Part shown: positions 24,797 through 33,209 of the stretch, piece by piece
How positions within the stretch are numbered: position 1 is the stretch's first letter
How the letters are laid out: each line of letters begins with the position of its first letter
Assembly (NCBI RefSeq): GCF_000332155.1
Contig: NZ_KB235903.1
Span: forward strand, 1,760,100 to 1,824,099
DNA: 64,000 nucleotides
Source of the DNA: Kamptonema formosum PCC 6407
Lineage (GTDB): Bacteria > Cyanobacteriota > Cyanobacteriia > Cyanobacteriales > Microcoleaceae
Reading direction: 5' to 3'
Notes under the pieces: generated by a model
Database searches by the model: none
Seen by the model: the letters and a program-made list of their open reading frames with translations, nothing else
What the model was told of the DNA's origin: nothing
Made by a program: the position numbers and the translations under genes

Positions 24797-27173
24797 TCTG
24801 CCTGAGCATTTATTGGCAAAAAGTAAGCCGCCTATTACTCTTAAAAAGCACCTAGAAGATACGGCAAAATGTGCTTTACAAATCTTCCGGCTAGATGGTC
24901 GGTGGGGACAAAATTGGTGTAGATTCTTCAAAATTCAAGGCATTGAAGCACAAGAAAAATTCTTGTTAAATTTGCGTGTTGCAGCCTTATTGCATGACAT
25001 TGGTAAAGCAAATGAGGAATTTTACAAAGCTGTATCTGAGGGATGCTATCAAACTTTCAGACATGAACATATCAGCGCACTGGTATTGCATTTAAAACAA
25101 GTTCGTTCTTGGTTACAAAAAGAAAACTCATCTTTAGATGTGGAAGTAATTACGGCTGCGGTTTTGTCCCATCATTTGAAGGCTGCGGAAAAAGGCGATC
25201 GCGAATGGGGAAAACCATCTAAAGTAACTCGCTACAAACCAGTTAAGCTTTACCTACTACATGATGAAATAAAAGTCACCTTACAAGAAATTGCGCGCGT
25301 CGCGAGTCTGGATCAGCCTCCCGAAATCGCGATCGCTACCTTCTCCCAAGATGCCATCTGGTGTAAAGCATGGGAAGATGGCATGAAAGCTGCTAGACAG
25401 TTCAAACGCAATCTAAACGATGAGCGAAGAAGTCTTCTTTTGGCTGTTAAAGCAGGGTTAATTGTTTCTGATGCGGCGGCTTCAGGATTGGTGCGAGAAG
25501 GAAAGAAAATTGATGAATGGATTGAAGAAGTTGTACATAGTAAAGCGATTACCAAGGCTGAAATTGTTACTGCGATTATTCATCCCATCATCGGCAAAAT
25601 TGATGCAAGACGAGAGGATAAACCTTTTGATCTTAAGAAATTTTTGGAAGAAAACAACACGGGACAACTACAGATGCTGCAAGATGAAACTCTGCACACA
25701 TTTCAGAAGGAAATAGGAGTGCAAGGTTCAAGAGTTTTGTTATTAGCTGCTTGCGCTGCTGGAAAAACTCTTACTGCTTGGAAATGGGCAGAAGAACAGG
25801 TAAAACACCATACAGTAGGAAAAGTAATTTTTCTTTATCCCACAAGGGGTACAGCAACGGAAGGCTTTAAGGATTACGTGAGTTGGGCACCAGAAGCAGA
25901 TGCAGCACTGGTGACAGGAACAGCGCGTTATGAACTCGAAGCGATCGCAGAAAATCCACCCGACTCAATGAAAGAAAAAGACTTCACCACTGAGGATCGT
26001 CTATTTTCATTAGGCTTTTGGTCGCGGCGATACTTTAGCGCAACAGTGGATCAATTTCTAGGTTTCATGGAGCACAGCTATGGTGGGATTTGCTTGTTAC
26101 CGGCTCTAGCAGATAGCGTGTTAATTATTGATGAAATTCACAGTTTCGATCGCAAGATGTTTGATAGCTTAATTGCATTTCTCAAACATTTCGATCTACC
26201 TGTTTTGTGTATGACAGCAACATTACCAACTTGTCGAAAAAATGAGTTAGTGGAAGCGGGATTAAAAGTATATCCAACAGCCAGCGATCGCGAAAACTTG
26301 AAAGACCTTGAAGAGAAAGAGAATCATCCCCGCTATCGACTTGAACCTGTAGAGAATTTTACCAGTGCGTTGACCAAAGCTAAACAGGCTTATAGCCAGG
26401 GTGAGCGAGTTTTATGGGTTGTGAATACAGTCGATCGCTGTCTGGCAATCTCACAAAAGCTAAAGGAGGAACTAAAGGTAGAAGTTTTGACATATCATAG
26501 CAGATTTCGATTAACCGATCGACAGAAAGTTCATACAAAAACGGTTAAGGCATTTGCATTTCAAAAAGTACGAAAACCAGCAATTGCTGTAACTACGCAA
26601 GTTTGTGAAATGTCTCTCGATCTTGATGCTGATGTTTTAATTACCGAATTTGCTCCCATTCCTTCCCTAGTTCAACGCTTTGGACGTGCTAATCGTCATT
26701 TAGTTAGGGGTAATGATTTTCGTGCTGCACTTCATATTTATGAGCCGCCGAAGGCTTTGCCATATAATCGTGAAGAATTAGACGCTGCTAGAAAGTTTAT
26801 TAACGATTTAGGTGAGGGTGATATTAGTCAAAAAAGACTCGCTGACACAATGGAAAAATATACTCCTGAAGAACGAAGTAGCGATGGTTCCTCGCGTTTT
26901 CTCGATAGTGGCTACTTTGCCACGATGGGTAGTTTTCGAGATACGGATGAATATGCTGTTCCTTGTATTCTCGATCGCGATCTTGATGAGGTGGAAAAAC
27001 GGATCAAGAAGCATCAACCTTATGACGGATACAAAATTAATGTACCTGAGACTTGGGCAAAAGGCGATCGTCCAAGTTGGCTACCAAGGTATTTAAAAGT
27101 TGCTGAGTGGGAAGGACATTACGACGAGCGATCGGGATTTCAGACCAAACCATTAGAGGATGTGAAATTATGA
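24789..27173 (+). CDS. cas3: Cas3 HD nuclease-helicase
   Basis: A 794-residue protein from the ATG overlapping the end of cas6. An N-terminal HD nuclease domain is visible (H21, L-L-H69-D70-I-G-K, R-H-E-H near 91-94, L-S-H-H), then a superfamily 2 helicase: A-A-C-A-A-G-K-T (motif I, near 320), I-I-D-E-I-H (motif II, near 446), M-T-A-T-L-P (motif III), and V-Q-R-F-G-R-A-N-R (motif VI, near 628). It would be recruited by target-bound Cascade to unwind and degrade DNA. All core motifs are intact, which argues for a working interference system. The stop overlaps the cas8 start (ATGA). Confidence 0.93.
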   Translation: MSNLPEHLLAKSKPPITLKKHLEDTAKCALQIFRLDGRWGQNWCRFFKIQGIEAQEKFLLNLRVAALLHDIGKANEEFYKAVSEGCYQTFRHEHISALVLHLKQVRSWLQKENSSLDVEVITAAVLSHHLKAAEKGDREWGKPSKVTRYKPVKLYLLHDEIKVTLQEIARVASLDQPPEIAIATFSQDAIWCKAWEDGMKAARQFKRNLNDERRSLLLAVKAGLIVSDAAASGLVREGKKIDEWIEEVVHSKAITKAEIVTAIIHPIIGKIDARREDKPFDLKKFLEENNTGQLQMLQDETLHTFQKEIGVQGSRVLLLAACAAGKTLTAWKWAEEQVKHHTVGKVIFLYPTRGTATEGFKDYVSWAPEADAALVTGTARYELEAIAENPPDSMKEKDFTTEDRLFSLGFWSRRYFSATVDQFLGFMEHSYGGICLLPALADSVLIIDEIHSFDRKMFDSLIAFLKHFDLPVLCMTATLPTCRKNELVEAGLKVYPTASDRENLKDLEEKENHPRYRLEPVENFTSALTKAKQAYSQGERVLWVVNTVDRCLAISQKLKEELKVEVLTYHSRFRLTDRQKVHTKTVKAFAFQKVRKPAIAVTTQVCEMSLDLDADVLITEFAPIPSLVQRFGRANRHLVRGNDFRAALHIYEPPKALPYNREELDAARKFINDLGEGDISQKRLADTMEKYTPEERSSDGSSRFLDSGYFATMGSFRDTDEYAVPCILDRDLDEVEKRIKKHQPYDGYKINVPETWAKGDRPSWLPRYLKVAEWEGHYDERSGFQTKPLEDVKL

Positions 27174-28849
27174 ATGAACTAATTTCTATCCCATACACAT
27201 TGGCCGAGTTGTCTTCTTCTCAGCATCGATCTGGTTTAGCAGGATTAGTTTTAATGGTACAATGGTTACATCGTTTTCAGCCGTGGAAACAAGATGGTTC
27301 TGCTATTTGCGAGATCGATAATTTGAGCGATCGCGGTGTAACTTTACGAATTAATCAGTTAGGTTTACAAGCACTACTCAATGAAGTCTATGCAGCGAGT
27401 TGGGAAGAAAAAATCGAGTACAAGTTACGCGAAGACAAGGAAACAGGAGAAATTATTCAGCCGATAAGGACTGAAGAAGTACCTGATAAAGATTCAAAAA
27501 CAGGGAAAGTAAAGATCGACAAAAAAACAGGGCAACCCAAAACGAAGACTGCTTATTACTATCCTATGTTTGTACCACAAGGAGCATTCCTTGTTGATCC
27601 ACAGTACGATCGTTCCTCTGATGGAAAAAATGGACTTTGGATTAAACTTTGGCGAGATGCTCTTTGGGCAATTCTAAAAGCCAAAGCACTTTCTCGCAAC
27701 AGTTTTAAGGCAAGAGCGAATGAATTGTCAGATACAAAAGATGTCAAGGATATTTGGAAAAATTTAGCTAATCCTTCCTCACAAATCAAACTTGCAGGTA
27801 GCTTTTACTTGGGAGTACAGGAAAAAAATGCAGAAGATATCCCTTTTAAAGATAGGGGACGATATCATTTTCTGCTGCATTTCTGGTTTTTTGTTGCACA
27901 GATATATGTCCCCATTAAAATTAATATTGAGAAGGAAAAGGAGAGTAAAAAACATCAGGAAAATATAGATTTTTGGGGCTACGTAATAGCTATCCCTGAT
28001 ATTGCAAACCTCAAGTTTTTCTGTGATGAGTTTTTTGAATTTCTTAGTTCTAGGGAAATTAAACCATTTAAGTTTCTCCCTCGTGAATGTATTATAGACT
28101 TGCAACTTGAAGCAGCGCTGGAAATGAGCAAACGTCTTAAACTTCAGCTTAATAAAAGTGAGTCTAAAAAGAGTATGTCAGACTTAGTTAATGCAATAGA
28201 CATTATTCATGCTCATAGACCTAAAGATGATACTAAATTCATTTATATTGGGCGTTTTTTACCAACGATGGAGATGGCTAATGAGTATGAAGCGATCAAA
28301 AATAGTCTATGGAGTCCGACATTTCGCCACCAAAGATTACTTAATCTAGTGAGGGATAAAAAATGGTATACAGGATTTGATTCGCTTCTGTGTACCATTC
28401 CCTACGAGCAAACGATGGAAAATGATTATTTCCGTCACGACTCACGCGAATCATTCAAATATGAGGTAGAAGATATGACCGAAGAAACAGAACAGGATCT
28501 TGGAACTGAAGTTGCCGAATACTCTTGCGAAAGACTGGTTTTGCGATTGGTAAAATCCTATGTATTAAGTAAGTTAGAAGGTAAATATCAACTCAAGTGG
28601 AAGGATGTTCAAGGCTCGCCGAAAGAAAGCGAGTATCGCGACAAAAAAGCAAAAATAGCTAAATCTGCTTTTTTGGATATTCGCAGCCGTAGCGAAAAAT
28701 CAGATTTCATTAATTACTTTGCTTCTACGATTTGCTCTGTATCTCAACGAATGAATGAGTCAGATTTTGAAAAGCTAACTCGCGATCTCTATGAAGACAC
28801 AGACAAAGTGCGTACTTTAACGATGCTTGCTCTTTCTGCCAACAGCTAA
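27170..28849 (+). CDS. Cas8 / Cmx8-like large subunit of a type I effector
   Basis: A 559-residue protein starting at the ATG that overlaps the cas3 stop. It begins I-S-I-P-Y-T-L-A-E-L-S-S-S-Q-H-R-S-G-L-A-G-L-V, typical of the Cmx8 large subunits of MYXAN-type loci (DevT-like position). It should contact the PAM and hold the complex together. It lies between cas3 and cas7, as expected for this subtype. Large subunits diverge quickly, so the assignment rests on the N-terminus and the operon. The frame is open throughout, without signs of decay. Confidence 0.8.
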   Translation: MNELISIPYTLAELSSSQHRSGLAGLVLMVQWLHRFQPWKQDGSAICEIDNLSDRGVTLRINQLGLQALLNEVYAASWEEKIEYKLREDKETGEIIQPIRTEEVPDKDSKTGKVKIDKKTGQPKTKTAYYYPMFVPQGAFLVDPQYDRSSDGKNGLWIKLWRDALWAILKAKALSRNSFKARANELSDTKDVKDIWKNLANPSSQIKLAGSFYLGVQEKNAEDIPFKDRGRYHFLLHFWFFVAQIYVPIKINIEKEKESKKHQENIDFWGYVIAIPDIANLKFFCDEFFEFLSSREIKPFKFLPRECIIDLQLEAALEMSKRLKLQLNKSESKKSMSDLVNAIDIIHAHRPKDDTKFIYIGRFLPTMEMANEYEAIKNSLWSPTFRHQRLLNLVRDKKWYTGFDSLLCTIPYEQTMENDYFRHDSRESFKYEVEDMTEETEQDLGTEVAEYSCERLVLRLVKSYVLSKLEGKYQLKWKDVQGSPKESEYRDKKAKIAKSAFLDIRSRSEKSDFINYFASTICSVSQRMNESDFEKLTRDLYEDTDKVRTLTMLALSANS

Positions 28850-28882
28850 CTGTCAATTTAACTTCAAGGAAAAACTGGACTT

Positions 28883-29785
28883 ATGCCTAACAATAATCTC
28901 TTTACAACTGTCCTCACCTACGCTGCTCCTAGTTCTAACTATCGCGGCGAAAGTGAAGAAAACCGCACTGTTCTCCAAAAGATTGCGAAGGGTACAAAGG
29001 AACATACAGTTATTAGTCCCGAATCAATGCGTAATGCTTTACGAGAAATGTTAATTGAGGCTGGATTACCTTGTAATCGTAAGCGTCTACACGACCAAGA
29101 TCAGCTTGCAGTCGAATTTAAAGAATTTCCAAATGCCAGCAAGTTTGCTGATGATTTTATCTTTGGGTTCATGGTTGCTGATAATGAGGCCATCAAGAAA
29201 AATAAAGGGATGCTTCCAAAAAGAGATAGCATTTTGCGAATGAATATGGCTGTTGCAGTGACTCCTTATCGGTTTGATGCAACCTTTCACCAATCCCCAA
29301 AAAATGCCGAGACAGAGAATAATAAAGATACCTTCTGGAAGAATTCCAAGAAAAATAATTCAACACTTTTGCACCGTGAAATTTCCCACACTGCTTATCA
29401 GTATCCTTTTGCTCTTGCTTACAACGACTGTAAGGAAAAGCCTGAATGGGTGAAACCATTACTAAAGGCAATTGGTGAGCTTTCTAATGTTGCTGGTGGA
29501 CACGCACGTAGTTATTATGAAATGGCTCCTAAGAGTATTATTGCACGTCTAACTCCTTGCCTTGTCGCAGGTTTTAATACTTATGGATTTGATGAAAATG
29601 GAAACTTTAACGAATTATCTCGGCTGCATTCGGAAGACCTACCTGCTGAGGAATTTTGGATTGGTGGCGAGATAATTCGTAATATGAAAGCAGAACAACG
29701 GAAACACCTACAGGATGCTGGCGCAAAGCTGTACGAAAATCCCCAAAAGTTGATAATTGACATTGCTAATGACTTTTTAGGTTAA
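28883..29785 (+). CDS. cas7: Cas7 (DevR family) backbone subunit
   Basis: A 300-residue RAMP protein of the DevR/Cst2-type Cas7 family: F-T-T-V-L-T-Y-A-A-P-S-S-N-Y-R-G-E, then R-N-A-L-R-E-M-L near 52-59, and a C-terminal G-E-L-S-N-V-A-G-G-H-A-R-S-Y-Y-E-M-A-P. It forms the helical filament on crRNA. In Myxococcus the homologue DevR belongs to the devTRS genes that affect development. The gene follows cas8 by 33 bases and precedes cas5 by 10. Confidence 0.88.
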   Translation: MPNNNLFTTVLTYAAPSSNYRGESEENRTVLQKIAKGTKEHTVISPESMRNALREMLIEAGLPCNRKRLHDQDQLAVEFKEFPNASKFADDFIFGFMVADNEAIKKNKGMLPKRDSILRMNMAVAVTPYRFDATFHQSPKNAETENNKDTFWKNSKKNNSTLLHREISHTAYQYPFALAYNDCKEKPEWVKPLLKAIGELSNVAGGHARSYYEMAPKSIIARLTPCLVAGFNTYGFDENGNFNELSRLHSEDLPAEEFWIGGEIIRNMKAEQRKHLQDAGAKLYENPQKLIIDIANDFLG

Positions 29786-29795
29786 GAAAATCCCA

Positions 29796-30494
29796 ATGAA
29801 TTGTATGTGGTTGCGTGTTCGTGCGCCCTTTGCTGCCTATCGTGGTTTTCAGGCTGGAGTTTATCGCTCAACTATGCCTGTAATGCCTCCTTCTGCTGCA
29901 TTAGGCTTAGTCTTAAATCTGGCGGGAATTGAAATGCGAACTGGGTTGGATCAAGTAACAACTCAAATTCGTAAAGATATTCCCCATTTACAATTAGCAA
30001 TTGGAGCAGTTGACGGTTCAAAAAGTGAGATTTGTACGCTTTACCAACAACTTCATAGTTATCCTGTTGGATCTTCTGGTAAGGAACTTAAAGAAAAAAC
30101 TCATGGGGCAAAATACTGGATTGTTCCTGTACGGCGAGAGTTAATTGTTGGACTGGATATTATCATCGGTATTCGTGAATTTGAAGGGCTATTTGAACGC
30201 ATCCGTCAGGGATTGCGGGGCGAATTAAACGATCGCCGCTACGGTTTACCGTTTGCTGGTGATAATAACTTCCTTTTCGATCGCATTGATATTATGGATA
30301 GCCCACTGTTAACCCACTGGTATGAAAAAATGGAAGTTGACTCAGAACCACGCAAGCGATCGCAACGTTTGACGGTTGGTATCGATCGCCTTGATAACAG
30401 TAAAACAATAAGTCATCTTTTTGCGCCAATTTCTGAACCCTCAATTGAGCCGCCTTTGAATGCTTGGATTTGGACACCTAAGAAACCAGATTAA
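29796..30494 (+). CDS. cas5: Cas5 (DevS / Cmx5 family) subunit
   Basis: A 232-residue RAMP protein with the standard Cas5 N-terminus: W-L-R-V-R-A-P-F-A-A-Y-R, then Y-R-S-T-M-P-V-M-P-P-S-A-A-L-G-L-V-L-N-L-A-G. It caps the crRNA 5' handle in Cascade. The presence of a separate Cas6 suggests it is structural rather than the processing nuclease. It is the last gene of the tightly packed interference operon; 412 bases separate it from cas4. Confidence 0.88.
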   Translation: MNCMWLRVRAPFAAYRGFQAGVYRSTMPVMPPSAALGLVLNLAGIEMRTGLDQVTTQIRKDIPHLQLAIGAVDGSKSEICTLYQQLHSYPVGSSGKELKEKTHGAKYWIVPVRRELIVGLDIIIGIREFEGLFERIRQGLRGELNDRRYGLPFAGDNNFLFDRIDIMDSPLLTHWYEKMEVDSEPRKRSQRLTVGIDRLDNSKTISHLFAPISEPSIEPPLNAWIWTPKKPD

Positions 30495-30906
30495 TACGTA
30501 ACTGGCACATCGTAGGATGCTTTATTATATAAAGTTCTGTAGGGGCGGGAACGCCTACGATATTTGATTATTATCTAAAAATTCTCGCTTACCCGCCCCG
30601 CCCCTACTCAAGATACTCAGCTTGGAGATAAGGAAGAGTTGTAAGTCGGCAAAAGTGCCGCTAAAATAAAAACATTGTGGACAATGTGAGGTTATTGATG
30701 GGGAGACAGTTTTCTCCCAACTGCAACAGAAACTTCAAAAACGTCGCGATCGCGCTGGTTTATGAGTAATATTTGTCGGTTTACTTTTTCAAGAACCTTT
30801 TGAGGAGTGATTATAGCGGAAACTTTTTTGCCTAGTGAAATAGCTAAAGTAATCCTAACCTGAAAAACCATCAGGTAAAAAACTTTAACTCAACCCATAT
30901 TTCACC
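30495..30906. other. Intergenic gap within the cas locus
   Basis: Contains a family 4 inverted repeat (30539-30607). Short open stretches near 30680-30765 are too short and have no recognisable product. Nothing else is seen; a promoter for cas4 and the leader side may lie here. Confidence 0.5.
30539..30607. repeat. Inverted-repeat element, family 4 (copy B)
   Basis: GTAGGGGCGGG (30539-30549) is the inverse of CCCGCCCC..CCCTAC ending at 30607, with an AT-rich centre containing GATATTTGATTATTATC. The copy at 62147 shares the same type of centre (ATTTGTCGATGATTATCAAATATC). It lies between cas5 and cas4. Confidence 0.65.
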
Positions 30907-31665
30907 ATGCAACTACTCGAAATTGACTATTTTTCACCCCCAAAACAAAGTACAATTCGCGTCTCGGCCCTCCACGCGATCGCGTACTGTCCCCGCCTTT
31001 TCTACCTCGAAGAAGTAGAAGAACTCTACACCCAAGATGCAGCAGTATTCGCCGGTCGCCGACTCCATGTTGAGATCGAAAAACAGGAAGATGAAGACTG
31101 GGAAGACCTTTACTTAGAAAGTGAAGAATTGGGCTTGCGAGGCCGCCTAGATGCCCTTCGCACCCGCGATGGTCAAACAATTCCCTACGAGCACAAACGG
31201 GGGCGCTGTCACCGAGATGCACATAATCAGCCCCAAGCTTGGGAAAGCGATCGCATCCAAATTCTCGCCTACGCTTACCTCATCGAATCAGCTTTACGCA
31301 TTCCAGTCCCAGAAGGCCGCATCCGCTACCATGCTGATAACGTCATGGTTCGCGTCCCCTTCGATGATACAGGACGGGCAGCAGTGCGAGAGGCGATAGA
31401 GCAAGCGCGATCGCTCCGCCAGTCCCCCTGTCGCCCACCCGTCACCGACAACGAACGCCTCTGTACCCGCTGCTCCCTTGCTCCAGTCTGCTTGCCAGAA
31501 GAAGCCCGACTTGCCCACAACCGAGAATGGCAACCTATTCGGTTATTTCCTGAAGACGACGAAGGTTGTATGGCTGGAAACCTTTATCCTGTATGGGTTT
31601 TAGCTTTGATTGGTTCGCTGGAGGTGCTTGCAAAACTCTGGATTTCATACAGGATAAGGGTTTGA
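30907..31665 (+). CDS. cas4: Cas4 nuclease, apparently the remnant of a Cas4-Cas1 fusion
   Basis: A RecB-like Cas4 with all signature residues: C28 in A-Y-C-P-R-L-F-Y-L-E, G-R-L-D82, E95-H-K97, Q118-I-L-A-Y, and the C-terminal Cys cluster C186-T-R-C189-x5-C195 for a 4Fe-4S site. Cas4 trims prespacers and helps choose the PAM. In Cas4-Cas1 fusions the Cas4 part ends with R-x-L-F-P-x-D-D-E/D before Cas1 begins; here exactly R-L-F-P-E-D-D-E (212-219) is present, and then 33 unrelated residues follow that are read from leader-like DNA. No Cas1 or Cas2 is found. I read this as a deletion of the adaptation module with junction near 31563. Confidence 0.85.
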   Translation: MQLLEIDYFSPPKQSTIRVSALHAIAYCPRLFYLEEVEELYTQDAAVFAGRRLHVEIEKQEDEDWEDLYLESEELGLRGRLDALRTRDGQTIPYEHKRGRCHRDAHNQPQAWESDRIQILAYAYLIESALRIPVPEGRIRYHADNVMVRVPFDDTGRAAVREAIEQARSLRQSPCRPPVTDNERLCTRCSLAPVCLPEEARLAHNREWQPIRLFPEDDEGCMAGNLYPVWVLALIGSLEVLAKLWISYRIRV

Positions 31666-31788
31666 GGAAATTGCGATTTGGGTTTTATGGCTAGTTTTTG
31701 GCTTTTTTTGAGATTTTGTTGCTATTGAGTGGAGGTGCTTGTAAAATGGGCGAGAGGTGGTTGTCCTGTAAAGGTTTCAGCCGCCGCT
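31564..31788 (+). promoter_or_regulatory. CRISPR leader
   Basis: AT-rich DNA directly before the first repeat. It contains a 17-base direct repeat, TGGAGGTGCTTGCAAAA at 31619-31635 and TGGAGGTGCTTGTAAAA at 31730-31746, and an inverted repeat CCTTTATCCTGTATG (31581-31595) / CATACAGGATAAGGG (31646-31660). Leaders drive array transcription and anchor spacer integration; the repeated motif is a candidate anchoring site. The first ~100 bases are still read as the tail of cas4. Confidence 0.6.
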
Positions 31789-32989
31789 GTGATTAAACCT
31801 TTGATGCCGTAAGGCGTTGAGCACGTAAAGAGATTCCCTCATTTCGGCAAAAGGGAATTGTGATTAAACCTTTGATGCCGTAAGGCGTTGAGCACGCATA
31901 GAAGCGATGGGCAATGCCTTACAAATGGTGTTAGTGATTAAACCTTTGATGCCGTAAGGCGTTGAGCACTCGCTAACAACTGCTTTGACACACCTTGTCA
32001 CTCTAGTGATTAAACCTTTGATGCCGTAAGGCGTTGAGCACCAGACACTCCATAAGATAATTCGCCCCGAAGACGAATGTGATTAAACCTTTGATGCCGT
32101 AAGGCGTTGAGCACATGAATTGCCTAAATGGTATAACTTCGATGCTGACGTGATTAAACCTTTGATGCCGTAAGGCGTTGAGCACAGTTAAATTATTAAT
32201 GCCGGATTTTGAGACAAAACCGTGATTAAACCTTTGATGCCGTAAGGCGTTGAGCACGAACACCTACGGAAGGATTTGAATTTGAGCTAGAGGTGATTAA
32301 ACCTTTGATGCCGTAAGGCGTTGAGCACGTAAAACCAGCGAAAAAGGCGGAGGAAAAGCCTCCCAGTGATTAAACCTTTGATGCCGTAAGGCGTTGAGCA
32401 CTATTTTTCACCCGTTCTTTCTTAGGCCGGCTGCCTGGGCGTGATTAAACCTTTGATGCCGTAAGGCGTTGAGCACTTGGCTTGTTTGTTACCTCCTGTT
32501 GTTTTAATTTTCTGGTGATTAAACCTTTGATGCCGTAAGGCGTTGAGCACATATGTTTAGCGCGTGGCCGGCTAACGCAATGGGTTTAGTGATTAAACCT
32601 TTGATGCCGTAAGGCGTTGAGCACTACACCTCCTTTGTGTGGTTATGGTTGGTCAATGGTGATTAAACCTTTGATGCCGTAAGGCGTTGAGCACCTAGAC
32701 CCGATCATTTATTATTGGATGGCAGAGTGTTTAGAGTGATTAAACCTTTGATGCCGTAAGGCGTTGAGCACTCCCACCCATTCTATCAAGTCAGCATCCC
32801 TAAGTTTCCGTGATTAAACCTTTGATGCCGTAAGGCGTTGAGCACAGGATAAAGGTGCGCGATCGCTAGGCAAATTCAAATCGTGATTAAACCTTTGATG
32901 CCGTAAGGCGTTGAGCACTAAAGAAGCGGCGGCTAGCTAGAATCACGAATAGCGTGATTAAACCTTTGATGCCGTAAGGCGTTGAGCAC
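31789..32989 (+). CRISPR. CRISPR array, 17 identical repeats, 16 spacers
   Basis: The 36-base repeat begins GTGATTAAACCTTTGATGCC and ends GTAAGGCGTTGAGCAC. It starts at 31789, 31860, 31934, 32006, 32079, 32150, 32222, 32293, 32366, 32441, 32515, 32589, 32659, 32736, 32810, 32883 and 32954. Spacers are 34-41 bases and all different. The repeat can form ATGCC-GTAA-GGCGT, a 5-bp stem (one G-U) with a GNRA-type loop, leaving about 7-8 bases (TTGAGCAC) as the crRNA 5' handle after Cas6 cutting. Orientation is set by the leader on the left and a possible degenerate repeat on the right (about 33010-33045, CTTGATGCC...AGGTGTT). The repeats show no decay. Confidence 0.98.
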
Positions 32990-33209
32990 GAAGGGAATTA
33001 TCCGAATGAGTTTGATGTTCCTTGATGCCAATAGGTGTTATCTTACATCCAATCCGGGGGTTGTTCGTACTAGAAGTCAAAGACTAAAAACTAGATACTA
33101 TCGGCCATGTAACCAAATCTGACTGGACGAGCTTTGAGAGCGATCGCGACCAAGAAAAGTTCTATATTAGTCTATATTTTGGGGAACCATCATCAGCACT
33201 AATTTACCC
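32990..33209. other. Trailer end of the array and upstream region
   Basis: Immediately after repeat 17 there are ~20 bases and then a stretch that matches the middle of the repeat at about 15 of 20 positions (33020-33039), possibly a decayed terminal repeat. Nothing else is seen before the next gene. Confidence 0.4.

Noticed and set aside
30680-30765. Short open stretch between cas5 and cas4, considered as a remnant of cas2 or another cas gene
   Set aside because: Only about 30 codons remain and no Cas2 motif is seen; similarity was not convincing.
32003-32263. Frame on the minus strand within the CRISPR array
   Set aside because: It is made of translated repeats and spacers; not a gene.
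23143-32989. Assignment of the cas locus to subtype I-G because of the apparent Cas4-Cas1 fusion remnant
   Set aside because: Cas7 and Cas5 look like DevR and DevS and a separate Cas6 and WYL regulator are present, which fits the MYXAN/Cmx type better.
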